64,000 bases of DNA from JACKAQ01 sp020634975 [NCBI: Calditrichia bacterium] (GTDB lineage Bacteria > Calditrichota > Calditrichia > RBG-13-44-9), in assembly GCA_020634975.1 (NCBI GenBank), contig JACKAQ010000001.1:3038001-3102000 (forward strand). Reading direction: 5' to 3'. Numbering within the stretch: position 1 is the first letter of the stretch; every line of letters begins with the position of its first letter. The notes beneath the pieces were generated by a model that had not been told where the DNA came from, searched no databases, and saw only the letters and a list, made by a program, of their open reading frames with translations. Shown one piece after another: positions 48,441 to 58,470 of the stretch. The translations under genes were made by a program, and so were the position numbers.

Positions 48441-50022
48441 TCAACGGATGAATGTTCTGTATATGTTACGCAAAACTGTTATTTGGCTGGCAATTTTGGG
48501 ATTCGCTGCAACGGGTGTCGCGCAGGCGGATAGCCCGGTAACCCTTCAATTGGACAGCCTGCTGCGCACCGGAAAAGAGCAAATCTACCGGCTCGATTTC
48601 CGCGATGCGGAGCGCACATTTCGCTTCACGCAGCGGCAGTTTCCCGAACAACCGCATGGCTATATTTTTGAAGCGTATATTTCCGCGCTGGTGTATTCGA
48701 TGGATCAAAGCAACGATTCGCTGGCGGAAGCGCTCAACCGGCAGGTCAGCAAAGCGCTGGATGTCGCCGAGGCATTCAAAGATCGCAATGATAAAAATCC
48801 CGAAGCGTATTTTTATCTCGCGCTGGGCAACGGCATCGATGCGCTGTATCATGTGATCAACCGCAGTTTTATCAAAGGTTATTGGAGCGGGCGCAAAACC
48901 AAATCCAATCTCGAAAAAGCCACCCAACTCGATCCCCAATATTACGATGCCTATTTCGGGCTCGGGCTGTTCCATTATTATGCAGATTTGTTGCCGGGAA
49001 TGCTCAAACTGATCGCCGGAGTGCTCGGATTTGACGGCGATCGCGTGCTCGGGCGAAACGAGGTGTACATGGCGGCATCGCGCGGCACGTTTTTCCGGAT
49101 CGAGGGCGAGTTCATGTATTACTCGATCGGCTATTTTCTGGAGGGCGAAAAAAGCCGTTCCATCCGTGCGCTGAAACAATTGTATCGAAAATATCCCACC
49201 AATATGGCGTTGGGGCTGATTATTGCGTATCACTATCGCCGCAGCGGATACATGGAAAAATGCATCGAATATTGCAAACAATTTGACGATCAATACAGCG
49301 ATTATCTGCCGCAACTCACCAACGTTCGCTATTACAATATTGGCGTTGCCAATTACGATTTGAACCGTTTCGAGAAAGCGGATTCGCTGTTCAAAGCGCT
49401 GGAAAATTTGCCCACCCGGAAATCGCGCTACTATCGCGCGGCGATGAATTATTATCGCGGGCACATCGCAGATTTACGGTTCGATCGCGAAACGGCGGAA
49501 GCCTATTATTCGAAAATTCCAAACGAACAGCAGGAAAGCTACTGGTTTATGAATGCGGAAATGCATCGCAGATTCCCGATGGATTCGCTGCAATACCGTT
49601 TTTTTGTCGCGGAAAATATGCTGAACAGCCGCCAGTTTGATAAAAGCATCGCCGCAAGTGAGGCGCTCAAACGCGATATCGACAGCGGGCAGCGCAGCAC
49701 CAATCCATTTTTGCAACAATTGGTTGATAATTTGCTGGCACGGCAGTATCATTACCGGCGAAAGATGGACGAGGCTGGAAAATTGTTTGCGTCAATCTAC
49801 AAAAATCTGGACAATGTGGATGACAAATATCAGCAAAGCTGGCTGCTCATCCATTACGGGCGATATTTGCGCGATGCCAAACAGTACGATCGCGCCATCG
49901 ACATCTTTGGACAGGCGGGTAGCCTGGATGACGATTTCACGAAAATTATCTGTGAACGCGAAAAATTTGTGACCAAACGACAACAACAAAATCAATCCAC
50001 CGAAGACGACGAAGAAGAGTGA
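48427..50022 (+). CDS. Periplasmic TPR-repeat protein
   Basis: This protein of up to 531 residues carries a signal peptide (LRKTVIWLAILGFAATGVAQA). The start may be 48427, or the ATG at 48448 or 48463. The overlap with the SDR end makes 48427 plausible through AAAGG. The body is helical, with TPR-like pairs (YYDAYFGLGLFHYYADLLPGM, FEKADSLFKALENLPTRKS, WLLIHYGRYLRDAKQYDRA). No enzyme motif is visible. The tail is acidic. It sits five bases before purD. I do not recognise a specific family, and a role in envelope assembly is only inferred from its type. Confidence 0.75.
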   Translation: MENRNQRMNVLYMLRKTVIWLAILGFAATGVAQADSPVTLQLDSLLRTGKEQIYRLDFRDAERTFRFTQRQFPEQPHGYIFEAYISALVYSMDQSNDSLAEALNRQVSKALDVAEAFKDRNDKNPEAYFYLALGNGIDALYHVINRSFIKGYWSGRKTKSNLEKATQLDPQYYDAYFGLGLFHYYADLLPGMLKLIAGVLGFDGDRVLGRNEVYMAASRGTFFRIEGEFMYYSIGYFLEGEKSRSIRALKQLYRKYPTNMALGLIIAYHYRRSGYMEKCIEYCKQFDDQYSDYLPQLTNVRYYNIGVANYDLNRFEKADSLFKALENLPTRKSRYYRAAMNYYRGHIADLRFDRETAEAYYSKIPNEQQESYWFMNAEMHRRFPMDSLQYRFFVAENMLNSRQFDKSIAASEALKRDIDSGQRSTNPFLQQLVDNLLARQYHYRRKMDEAGKLFASIYKNLDNVDDKYQQSWLLIHYGRYLRDAKQYDRAIDIFGQAGSLDDDFTKIICEREKFVTKRQQQNQSTEDDEEE

Positions 50023-50026
50023 CAAC

Positions 50027-51289
50027 ATGAGAATTTTAGTGATTGGCGGCGGCGCGCGGGAACACGCCATTTGCTGGAAAATCCGGCAAAATCCCGATGT
50101 TGAGAAAATTTATTGCGTACCCGGTAACGGCGGCATCGCGGAAATTGCCGAATGCCCGCCGGTTTCCGCAGCGGACTTCCGGCAGTTGGGGCGATTTGTC
50201 TGGGAAAACAGCATCGATTTTACGATAGTGGGACCGGAGCAACCGCTGGTAGATGGCATTGTGGATTATTTTCAGGCCCACGATTATCCCGTTTTTGGCC
50301 CAAATAAAGCGGCATCGCAATTGGAAGGCAGCAAAATTTTTACCAAACGACTGCTGGCGAAATACGATATTCCCACCGCCGAATACCGCGAATTTGACAT
50401 TGTGGCAGATGCGCTGGCATATTTGAACAGCTTGCCGGAGCAGCCCATCGTCGTGAAAGCCGATGGTTTGGCTGCCGGGAAAGGCGCCATCGTTTGTCCG
50501 GATTTGGCGGCTGCCAAAACCGCCATCGACGAAATGATGACCCAACGCGTGTTCGCGGATGCCGGTTCGCGGGTGGTCATCGAAGAATTTATGACCGGCG
50601 AAGAATGCAGTATTTTCGTGATCACCGACGGCAAAGATTACGTAACACTCACACCCGCACAGGATTTTAAACGCGCACTGGACGGCGACAAAGGCAAAAA
50701 TACCGGTGGAATGGGCAGTTACGCACCAACGCCATTTTTGACGGAAGCACTGAAAAAACAGGCAGTTGAGCGCGTTGTCGAACCGACACTGGATGCACTC
50801 CGCCGCGAAGGCATCGATTACACAGGTGTGCTCTATTGCGGTCTGATGCTCACCAAAGACGGCCCGAAAGTGGTGGAATTCAACTGCCGCTTTGGCGATC
50901 CGGAAACGCAGGTAGTGCTGCCGCTGCTCAAAACCGATCTGTTGGAAATTATGCAAGCGGTCACTCGGAAAGAGTTGGGCAAGCTGGATGTTGAATTGCA
51001 CGATCGCCACGCTGCATGCGTTGTTCTCGCATCCGGCGGTTACCCGGATGCGTACGAAAAAGGCAAAATCATCACCGGATTGGATCAACTGGACAGCGAT
51101 GTAATGGCGTTTCATGCCGGAACAGCACTGGACGGCGGCAACCTGCTCACTAACGGCGGGCGGGTGTTGGGCATCACTGCCACCGGAAATTCGCTGGCGG
51201 AAGCGATTGAAACTGCCTATCGCGGCGTGGATAAAGTGCATTTCGAGGGCATGCATTTCCGGACGGACATCGCCAAACGCGCGTTGTAA
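50027..51289 (+). CDS. purD: Phosphoribosylamine-glycine ligase
   Basis: This 420-residue ATP-grasp enzyme makes glycinamide ribonucleotide in purine synthesis. The N-terminal motif is ILVIGGGAREHAICWK. ATP-grasp elements include VVKADGLAAGKGAIV, VVIEEFMTGEECSIF and DFKRALDGDKGKNTGGMGSYAPTP. The Mg-binding VVEFNCRFGDPETQV is near residue 285-299. The start lies five bases after the preceding stop, with a weak GAAGAAGAG as ribosome-binding site. No other pur gene is in the window. Confidence 0.97.
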   Translation: MRILVIGGGAREHAICWKIRQNPDVEKIYCVPGNGGIAEIAECPPVSAADFRQLGRFVWENSIDFTIVGPEQPLVDGIVDYFQAHDYPVFGPNKAASQLEGSKIFTKRLLAKYDIPTAEYREFDIVADALAYLNSLPEQPIVVKADGLAAGKGAIVCPDLAAAKTAIDEMMTQRVFADAGSRVVIEEFMTGEECSIFVITDGKDYVTLTPAQDFKRALDGDKGKNTGGMGSYAPTPFLTEALKKQAVERVVEPTLDALRREGIDYTGVLYCGLMLTKDGPKVVEFNCRFGDPETQVVLPLLKTDLLEIMQAVTRKELGKLDVELHDRHAACVVLASGGYPDAYEKGKIITGLDQLDSDVMAFHAGTALDGGNLLTNGGRVLGITATGNSLAEAIETAYRGVDKVHFEGMHFRTDIAKRAL

Positions 51290-51512
51290 CGGCTGCGAAA
51301 TCCTGGGTAAAAAGGGGATCCCTGCCTTCGCAGGAAGCCCCGTATCATTTGGTGCAACATTCGTTTGTCATTTCCAAAATCTGCAACGTTTTTCCCGCCA
51401 CGTAATCCCTATCACAAAAATGTAGTATTTTCTCAATATTTTTGGCGTTGTTCCGATGATAAATTGATTACAGCTACATAACTAAAGAATTGACGCTTCA
51501 GGGAGATATTGT

Positions 51513-52433
51513 ATGAAAATTCTCATTACCGGCGGCGCCGGATTTATCGCTTCGAACATTGCGGATCGTTTTCTGGAATTGGGATACGAAGTGGTCATTG
51601 TTGACAATATGATTACCGGGCAGCGCGAAAATATTCCTGCCGCAGCCACATTTTATGAAATGGACATCTGCGATCCGGGGATCAAAAACGTGTTCGAAAG
51701 CGAAAAACCGGATCTCGTTTGCCATCACGCGGCGCAAATGGATGTTCGCAAATCGGTTGCCGATCCGGCATACGATGCAAGCGTGAACATTCTCGGCACT
51801 ATCAATTTGTTGCAAAACTGTGTGAAATTTGGTGTGAAAAAATTCAATTTTGCATCCACCGGCGGTGCCATTTACGGCGAACAGGAATATTTCCCCGCGG
51901 ATGAAAAACATGTGAATCAGCCGCTTTCGCCATACGGCATTACCAAGCTGGCTTGCGAAAAATACCTCTTTTTTTACAAAGAAACCCACGGGTTGGATTA
52001 CACAATCCTGCGTTATGCTAATATTTACGGTCCGCGTCAAAACCCGCACGGCGAGGCTGGCGTTGTGGCAATTTTCAGCCAGCGGATGCTCCGTGGCGAA
52101 CAGCCGTTTGTAAATGGCGATGGTACCCAAACGCGCGATTACGTGTTTGTCGGTGACGTGGTGAAAGCCAACGAACTGGCGCTTACCAACGGTACCGGCA
52201 AAATTTACAACGTTGGTACGGGCATCGAAACGGATGTGAATACCTTGTTCGATACCATCGCTGCACAAATGGATCACAAAGTGGAACGCAAACACCGCGA
52301 AGGTCAGCCCGGAGAGCAGTTGCGCAGCGTGCTGGATGCTTCGTTGATAAATAAAGAACTTGGTTGGTCACCCACCGTCAATTTGGAGGAAGGGTTGCGC
52401 CGTACCGTCGAGTTTTTCAGGAAGAAAAAATAG
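51513..52433 (+). CDS. NAD-dependent sugar-nucleotide epimerase/dehydratase
   Basis: This 306-residue extended SDR resembles UDP-glucose 4-epimerases. The NAD motif GGAGFIASN is at residues 7-15. The catalytic Ser/Thr region is FASTGGAIYGE, and Tyr-Lys occur in SPYGITKLACEKY. The substrate-side RYANIYGPRQNPHGEAGVV and GDGTQTRDYVFVGDVV are typical. The 306-residue length matches GalE-like proteins of polysaccharide pathways. The exact sugar is uncertain. GGGAG stands seven bases before the ATG. The gap before it (51290-51512) shows nothing I can name. Confidence 0.9.
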   Translation: MKILITGGAGFIASNIADRFLELGYEVVIVDNMITGQRENIPAAATFYEMDICDPGIKNVFESEKPDLVCHHAAQMDVRKSVADPAYDASVNILGTINLLQNCVKFGVKKFNFASTGGAIYGEQEYFPADEKHVNQPLSPYGITKLACEKYLFFYKETHGLDYTILRYANIYGPRQNPHGEAGVVAIFSQRMLRGEQPFVNGDGTQTRDYVFVGDVVKANELALTNGTGKIYNVGTGIETDVNTLFDTIAAQMDHKVERKHREGQPGEQLRSVLDASLINKELGWSPTVNLEEGLRRTVEFFRKKK

Positions 52434-52460
52434 TAGTGGTTCAAAAGGGATTTATTTTTC

Positions 52461-52488
52461 AGGCGGGTCAAAAACCCGCCTTTTTTTT
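52461..52488. terminator. Bidirectional terminator after the epimerase gene
   Basis: AGGCGGGT (52461-52468) pairs with ACCCGCCT (52474-52481), followed by seven more T residues. The A-rich loop keeps it compact. It can also stop transcripts of the convergent channel gene, whose stop is at 52487. Confidence 0.92.
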
Positions 52489-53347
52489 ATAATTTTCCGC
52501 CACAAAATTTACAAAAATCTGCATCCGCATCGTGCCCTTCGGCGCTGCACACCGGACAACTCTGGGTGGAAATTTCGTGCTGACGCGGCAAATGCGCAAG
52601 CTCAGAGGTTACAATCCCCGTTGGTACCGCGATAATGCCGTAGCCGAGAATCATCACAATCACCGCGAGGAATTGCCCGAGTGGCGTTTGTGGCGCAATA
52701 TCGCCATATCCGACGGTCGTTAGCGTCACCACCGCCCAATAAATACTCCGTGGAATACTGGTGAATCCCGCCGCCTCACCCTCGATGAGATACATCAGCG
52801 AACCGACGATGACAACAACAATCATCACTACGTATAGAAAAACAGCGATTTTCCGGCGGCTGGCTTTGAGCGCAGCACCCAATTCTGTTGCTGCGGACAT
52901 ATACTGAACCAGTTTCAACACCCGGAAAACCCGCAAAATTCGCAGCAATCGGATCACCAGTAAAAAATGGGTGCCAGGAAAAATAACGCTGAGATAGGTG
53001 GGAATAATCGCCAATAAATCGATGATGCCGTAAAAACTTTTGGCATATGCTAACGGCCGACCCACACAAATGAGTCGCAACACATACTCGATCGTGAATA
53101 AAATCGTAAAAAACCATTCGGCATTGCGCAGCAACTCGCCGTGTTCAACCCGAACGCTTTTCACACTATCCAGTAACACAACCACGACGCTCAGCAAAAT
53201 GGCGAGTATTAATGCGAGATCAAACCACTTTCCTGCAGGTGTATCCGCTTCGAAGATGACTTCATGAAGCCGGATTTTCCAGCCGGGACTGTTTTCTTTT
53301 GGATAAAGTTCAGGTTTTGGTTTTGGTGCAATCAGTTTCTTTTTCAT
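52487..53347 (-). CDS. Voltage-gated potassium channel with C-terminal zinc ribbon
   Basis: This 286-residue protein has six membrane helices of the Kv type. The S4 voltage sensor carries Arg at every third position (LLVIRLLRILRVFRVLKL). The selectivity filter is TTVGYGD near residue 216. After the S6 helix comes a short cytoplasmic tail with a zinc ribbon, CPVC and FCKFC pairs (about residues 262-284), an addition I do not recall as usual in bacterial Kv channels. The ribbon may gate the channel or bind a partner. The start is ATG at 53347 and is divergent from mscL. The 340-base gap holds nothing else that I can identify. Confidence 0.93.
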   Translation of the reverse strand: MKKKLIAPKPKPELYPKENSPGWKIRLHEVIFEADTPAGKWFDLALILAILLSVVVVLLDSVKSVRVEHGELLRNAEWFFTILFTIEYVLRLICVGRPLAYAKSFYGIIDLLAIIPTYLSVIFPGTHFLLVIRLLRILRVFRVLKLVQYMSAATELGAALKASRRKIAVFLYVVMIVVVIVGSLMYLIEGEAAGFTSIPRSIYWAVVTLTTVGYGDIAPQTPLGQFLAVIVMILGYGIIAVPTGIVTSELAHLPRQHEISTQSCPVCSAEGHDADADFCKFCGGKL

Positions 53348-53687
53348 GTTCTCTCGGAGCCGATAAGCTTTTGATTTTATTCCACTAAAGTCTACTAAAA
53401 ATACGGCTAATTGTCAAGTTGCTGCGCTAAATTTTGGCAACCGAAAATCCAATCGGACGCCACTAATTTCGCAAAAAACGGGTTTTCTTTTACATCTGCT
53501 CATAAAAAATTGCATATTCACCACGAAACTTTCACATTTTTTTTGAAATTCGCAATTACCCATTGAATAATTGGAATTTTATCCGTAATGTCTCGCCGAA
53601 GGGGTGATGTTCAGGATATTTTAAAATCGGATGTTATGGAATAATGAAAGAAAACCTGAACACTATACCAAAATGAGGAGATTGCTT

Positions 53688-54119
53688 ATGTGGCAAGAGT
53701 TTAAGAAGTTCGCGTTAAAAGGGAATATTTTCGATATGGCTGTCGGTATCATTGTCGGCGCTGCATTTAGCCCTATCGTAAAATCGTTTGTGGATGATGT
53801 GCTGATGCCGCCCATCGGATTGTTGCTCGGTGGCGTTGATTTTACGGATATGTTTCTCGTGCTGAAGCAGGGTGCCGCCGCAGCCGGACCGTACGCAACA
53901 TTGGCAGCCGCCAAAGAAGCCGGTGCGGTTACGATAAATGTTGGCACATTTATTAACACCGTAATCAACTTTTTGATTATTGGATGGGCTGTTTTTATGT
54001 TGGTTAAAGGTGCTGCAAAGATGGAAAAGAAAGAAGAAGAAAAACCAGCCGCACCGCCCGCACCGCCGGAAGACGTTGTTTTGCTTCGTGAAATTCGCGA
54101 TGCTTTAAAAGCGAAGTAA
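53688..54119 (+). CDS. mscL: Large-conductance mechanosensitive channel
   Basis: The ATG at 53688 is preferred because GAGGAG stands seven bases upstream and MscL begins MWQEFKKFALKGNIFDMAVG. The 143-residue protein has the TM1 pore helix (DMAVGIIVGAAFSPIVKSFVDD), a periplasmic loop, TM2 (FINTVINFLIIGWAVFMLV) and the C-terminal charged bundle (VVLLREIRDALK). It opens as a last-resort safety valve during hypo-osmotic shock. The Ala-rich periplasmic loop (KQGAAAAGPYATLAAAKEAG) is of normal length. Confidence 0.97.
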   Translation: MWQEFKKFALKGNIFDMAVGIIVGAAFSPIVKSFVDDVLMPPIGLLLGGVDFTDMFLVLKQGAAAAGPYATLAAAKEAGAVTINVGTFINTVINFLIIGWAVFMLVKGAAKMEKKEEEKPAAPPAPPEDVVLLREIRDALKAK

Positions 54120-54140
54120 GTTGTTGTAAAAGCTTAACCT

Positions 54141-54178
54141 GGAGCGTCTCTGCGAATTGCGCGGGGACGCTCTTTTTT
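54141..54178. terminator. Terminator after mscL
   Basis: GAGCGTC (54142-54148) pairs with GACGCTC (54166-54172) and is followed by TTTTTTAT. It ends at the last base of the subtilase gene on the other strand. Confidence 0.85.
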
Positions 54179-57100
54179 ATTGGATAATCAGCAATTTACC
54201 CTTTTTTTCCTGCCCGTTCCATCGCACCACATACACATAAACACCGCTGGCAACCGGAACCTGTTGTGCTGTTTGCAAATCCCATTCGACCGCGCCGGCG
54301 AAAGCGGGTTGTTGCAATTTGCGCAGCAATTGACCGTTGGCGGAGAAAATCCAGATCTCGCAATCCTCCGGCAAATTGGCGAATCGCAATGGCTGATCCG
54401 ATGTCGAGATGCGATACGGATTCGGGTAAACCCGCAGATTGTCCAGATTTTCCACCGTACTCGTTAGATTGATAGCGCTGCTGCGATTATCCAGCAGTGT
54501 GCCGTTTTCGCTGAGCATTCCGCTGATGCGCAACTGATATATTTCGCCCAAACTGCCGATCCGGTTATCCGGCGACAAATTCACAATAACTGTGTTGCGA
54601 TCCACGGGATCGACGTATGCCGACAAAATATCCACTGCCGGTTTTAGCGAATACAATGAAATATCCGACGCCGATTGTGCATCCACAGCGGCGCTGAAGG
54701 TGATTTGCAATTCCGTTTTGGAAATAATTGCCACAGATTTTAGCGAAAATAATTCTGTTGCCGGTGAAATGGTGAAATTCACCACCAGCGAATCGCGGGT
54801 GAGCGGTGTGCCGGCGTCATCCGAAATTTGCCCGATAACCAATGTGTGCGTGCCAACTGGCAAATCGTCGCGAAAGGAAATCAGCGCCTCGCGGCGATTT
54901 TGGCTGCGAATGATGCTGCCGGGCTGCTCGCCATTCGCCAGCCGGTAATTGGCGGTTTCGAACGCGTTTTGCGCCATCGCCTCGCTGAATTGCAGTTGCA
55001 ATTGTCGCGGAGATTGCACAATCAGCGATTGCAGCACCGGCGGCGCGTTTGGTCGTGCGGTAGCGCTTTGGCTGAGCGGGCTTTCCGGCTCCGCAAATTG
55101 CGGATTGATCTGGCTGATTGCGTAATCGAACGATTGTCCGTTGATCAAATTTTCATCAAAAAATGAGTTGGAATCAATTGAGTCAAGTAATTGAAAAACA
55201 GTAGCTTCCGCCAATTTTCTGTAAATGCGGTAATACGCCGCACCGCTCGATTGCCGCCACGAAAGCTGCACCGAGGTCGTATCCAGCGGCGTGGCTGTCA
55301 GCCCGGTTGGCGCTGGCGGACGATTGCCGTTTGCCGCAGTTTCCAGCCGTAACAGCCCATCCGGCGAATTGAGCAGCACGTCGGTTTTGCCGTTGCCATC
55401 CACATCCGCGACAACTGCGGTGTTGCTGTTCACGCCTTCGCGGAACCACTGCACCGCCAGCGAATCATCGCGCAGCGAGAGCACATACGCTCGCGGAAAC
55501 AGCGTGAGCACAATTTCCGCGCGATTATCGCCATCCAGATCCGCAACGGTCAACCCGTTAAATATGCCCGATTGCACCGTGACACCCAAAATTTGCTGCG
55601 CAGCCACGGGCGTAAACTGATCGCTGCCGCTGTTGCGCCACAAGCTGATCGCCCAAAATTGGGCGTTGACGTTCGATTCGCGGAGCACGTTCGGCTGGTT
55701 GCGCACGGCGCTCACCAATTCCGGCAATCCGTCGCCGTCCAAATCGCCGGACGCGAGCAGTGCGCTGCCGCCGCTGCCGTTCATGCGGTTTGCCCATTTA
55801 AATTGATATGCGCCAACAGAATTGGCTTCGTAAACCAGCACATCGCCGTCCAAATCTTCCAGCACGATTTCCATTCTTCCGTCGCCGTCAAAATCGTCCA
55901 GCACGGTGATGGGCACGCCAAACTGGTTGTTTCCAGAGGTGGCTGCTACAAGCGTTTGCTGCTCCTGCAGCTCAAAATTTTCAGAAATATCGAACACTTT
56001 CCACTGCCCGAAGTTCAGTGCAAACAACTCTTTAGCTGCATCGTTGTCAAAATTGCCAAACTTGCTCACCCAAAAATTTGTGGTATCGTCCCAAACGATT
56101 GAATTGGGCAATTCGCCGGATGCGTTGCCGCCGAGCAACAGCGAATTGTTGCCAAAACCGGCAGCGATCTGCACTCCGTCGCCGGTGCGAACAATTGCCG
56201 CATCGCGTGGAATCAGCGGAAATTCAGTCAACTTGCTGAACTGCCAGCCATCGGAATCCCACTCGCCAACGGTCAGTCCGCCGAACTGTGTGCCGTTTTC
56301 CAACTCGGAAAACACGATTTCCGGACGTCCGTCGTTGCGAAAATCCGCGGTTGCGGGCATCAGAAATCCGGAAATCGGCAGCGTTTCCGCAACGGTCAAT
56401 AAATTTTGGTTCAATGCGGAGAGGTTCAGCGAAAAGCGAAAATAGCTGCCGCCATTGTCATCCGTTGCCGCCAAACCGGCAGCGTTTTCCAGTTCGATGA
56501 AACCCTCGGCAGCACCGGAAAAGTCATTCGGTTCGATGATAAATACATGATTATTCTGAAAATAGCGCGATGATTTCGAATAGCTGAAATCGCCGGAACC
56601 GGCGGGACGATAGCGTAACGTTGCGGCTGTCGGATCATCTGTATCAAATTGGATCAACGCACCACCATCCGCACCGATGATCACCGGCAGCGTTTCGATC
56701 GACACAATTTGCGGCGCGCTGCGATCGAGAAATACCCGGCTTCGCGAAACGATATCGCTTTGCCCGCGCTGTTTCAGCCGCAATTCCAGCGTGTAAACCG
56801 TGTCCATCAGCGATCCGGTTTGCCAAATGCCCAGCGTATCGTTGAGCAATTGCGCGCTGCCGCCGGACGCGATGTTGATCAGTTCGAACGGTGTTTCGCC
56901 GATACCGAACGCCAGCGACCAACTCTCCAGATCCGGGCTGATGACAGTGCCGCTCACCGGAACGCTGTTGGCGGAAACGCCGCCATCATTGGGTGGCGCA
57001 GTGATTACCGCAAATCCGCCACTGCCGATTGCCAGACTTTTTTCGATGTCGATCAACCCGTGTCCGAAAAAACGATCCCACCCGAAAAATCCCAAATCTT

Positions 57101-58373
57101 GCGCGCCGGCATACAGCGCACCGATCACCTGTTCGCGCGGCATCGAAACATCCTGCGACCAGATGAGCGCGAGCGCCGCACAAACCAACGGTGCGGAAAA
57201 CGATGTGCCGTTAACTGGACCGTATTCGCTGCCAATTTGCGTCGCAAAAACGTTGCTGCCCGGTGCCGCAATGTTCAGCGAATTACCAAAACTTGAAAAA
57301 CCGGAAAGCTGGTCGGTGGAGTCCGTCGCACCGACGGAAATGGTCTCGCTGAACGCCGCCGGATAGTTTGGTTCCGCGTTGCCGCTGTTGCCGGACGATG
57401 CCACAAAAATGGCGCCTTTGCTGATACCGTATTCGATCGCGTCGCGCAGTAGGTAGGAAAACGCCACGTCGCCAAAGCTCATGTTGACAATTTTGCAGCC
57501 GTTATCTACAGCATAAACAATAGCTTCGGCAACGTCATCTTCTTCCAGAAAACCGGAGGCGGTGCCTGCCCGCAAGTTCATCACCCGGACACCGGAAGCC
57601 ACGCCGCTGATGCCAATCCCGTTGTCACTTTTCGCTGCAATCAGCCCGGCGATGGGCGTGCCGTGCCCGCTGCCGTATTCGTCCATCGGGTCGTTATCAG
57701 GATCGCGGAAATCGCCGCCGTCGGGAAAACCGGGCGCATCGGTAAAATCCCAGCCCCACACATCGTCGATGTAGCCGTTGCCGTCATCGTCCACGCCGTT
57801 CAGGTCCAGCGAATCCAGCCGCCCGTTGCCGTTGAGGTCTTCAGCGGGGTTGGTCCACAATTGCCCCTGCAAATCTTCGTGCTGATAATCGATGCCCGTA
57901 TCGATTACGCCAACGATCACGGACGGATCGCCGCTGCCGCGCTGCCAGCCCTCCGCCGCGCGAATATTATTGAGATACCACTGGCGACCGAGCAGCGGAT
58001 CGTTCGGCAAATGGTGCACTTTTCGCCGGTAATTGGGCTGAACGTAAGCGACCGCGTTGATTTTCTGCAGCGATTCGATGGCATTTGCTGCGCGATGGTC
58101 ATCAGGAAATTGCCATATTTGGACATTTTTCAATAATTCCGGTAATTGCGATTTTTCGGCGGGAAACAAATTGCGAACGGCTTGTGGCGAAACCTGATCG
58201 GCGATACGCTGCACTTCCGGCAGCGAAAAGCGAAATCTGCCGGTCAGTTGCTCATTTTTTTCAACTGTCACCGCCTGGCGGAATCCGACGATAATTTCTT
58301 CCGCAACTGCGGAAAAATTCAGCCCGAAAGTTAAGCAAAAACAAATAATTGCCAGTGTTTTCCGAAAGGTCAT
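54177..58373 (-). CDS. Secreted subtilisin-family (S8) protease with repeat array and Por-type sorting domain
   Basis: The start is set at 58373, six bases after CAGGA, giving 1398 residues and a signal peptide (MTFRKTLAIICFCLTFGLNFSAVAE). An N-terminal pro-region (about 25-120) precedes the S8 catalytic domain with Asp158 (VGVIDTGID), His237 (GSGHGTPIAG), oxyanion Asn329 (SSGNSGN) and Ser391 (NGTSFSAP). An Asp/Asn-rich calcium-type loop lies at 180-230. Then follow beta repeats, including FG-GAP/VCBS-like modules (GDLDGDGLPELVS, VADVDGNGKTDVLL) and FN3-like domains. The final 85 residues (LRVYPNPYR to GKLLIIQ) match a type IX sorting domain. It is likely exported and cleaved or anchored at the cell surface. 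Confidence 0.93.
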   Translation of the reverse strand: MTFRKTLAIICFCLTFGLNFSAVAEEIIVGFRQAVTVEKNEQLTGRFRFSLPEVQRIADQVSPQAVRNLFPAEKSQLPELLKNVQIWQFPDDHRAANAIESLQKINAVAYVQPNYRRKVHHLPNDPLLGRQWYLNNIRAAEGWQRGSGDPSVIVGVIDTGIDYQHEDLQGQLWTNPAEDLNGNGRLDSLDLNGVDDDGNGYIDDVWGWDFTDAPGFPDGGDFRDPDNDPMDEYGSGHGTPIAGLIAAKSDNGIGISGVASGVRVMNLRAGTASGFLEEDDVAEAIVYAVDNGCKIVNMSFGDVAFSYLLRDAIEYGISKGAIFVASSGNSGNAEPNYPAAFSETISVGATDSTDQLSGFSSFGNSLNIAAPGSNVFATQIGSEYGPVNGTSFSAPLVCAALALIWSQDVSMPREQVIGALYAGAQDLGFFGWDRFFGHGLIDIEKSLAIGSGGFAVITAPPNDGGVSANSVPVSGTVISPDLESWSLAFGIGETPFELINIASGGSAQLLNDTLGIWQTGSLMDTVYTLELRLKQRGQSDIVSRSRVFLDRSAPQIVSIETLPVIIGADGGALIQFDTDDPTAATLRYRPAGSGDFSYSKSSRYFQNNHVFIIEPNDFSGAAEGFIELENAAGLAATDDNGGSYFRFSLNLSALNQNLLTVAETLPISGFLMPATADFRNDGRPEIVFSELENGTQFGGLTVGEWDSDGWQFSKLTEFPLIPRDAAIVRTGDGVQIAAGFGNNSLLLGGNASGELPNSIVWDDTTNFWVSKFGNFDNDAAKELFALNFGQWKVFDISENFELQEQQTLVAATSGNNQFGVPITVLDDFDGDGRMEIVLEDLDGDVLVYEANSVGAYQFKWANRMNGSGGSALLASGDLDGDGLPELVSAVRNQPNVLRESNVNAQFWAISLWRNSGSDQFTPVAAQQILGVTVQSGIFNGLTVADLDGDNRAEIVLTLFPRAYVLSLRDDSLAVQWFREGVNSNTAVVADVDGNGKTDVLLNSPDGLLRLETAANGNRPPAPTGLTATPLDTTSVQLSWRQSSGAAYYRIYRKLAEATVFQLLDSIDSNSFFDENLINGQSFDYAISQINPQFAEPESPLSQSATARPNAPPVLQSLIVQSPRQLQLQFSEAMAQNAFETANYRLANGEQPGSIIRSQNRREALISFRDDLPVGTHTLVIGQISDDAGTPLTRDSLVVNFTISPATELFSLKSVAIISKTELQITFSAAVDAQSASDISLYSLKPAVDILSAYVDPVDRNTVIVNLSPDNRIGSLGEIYQLRISGMLSENGTLLDNRSSAINLTSTVENLDNLRVYPNPYRISTSDQPLRFANLPEDCEIWIFSANGQLLRKLQQPAFAGAVEWDLQTAQQVPVASGVYVYVVRWNGQEKKGKLLIIQ

Positions 58374-58470
58374 TTCTTTCCTGATGTTTCGATAAATACG
58401 AATATAAACGATGTTTGACGCTGCAACAATGGGGAAATTTTCCGGCATTAATTTCACTGTTTAATACAAA

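Noticed and set aside
48466-49464. A 332-codon open frame antisense to the TPR gene
   Set aside because: It lacks a ribosome-binding site and domain features, and the opposite strand has a convincing TPR protein.
50036-51256. A 406-codon open frame antisense to purD
   Set aside because: It is a shadow of purD codon usage. The translation is rich in His, Phe and Arg without domains, and no ribosome-binding site precedes it.
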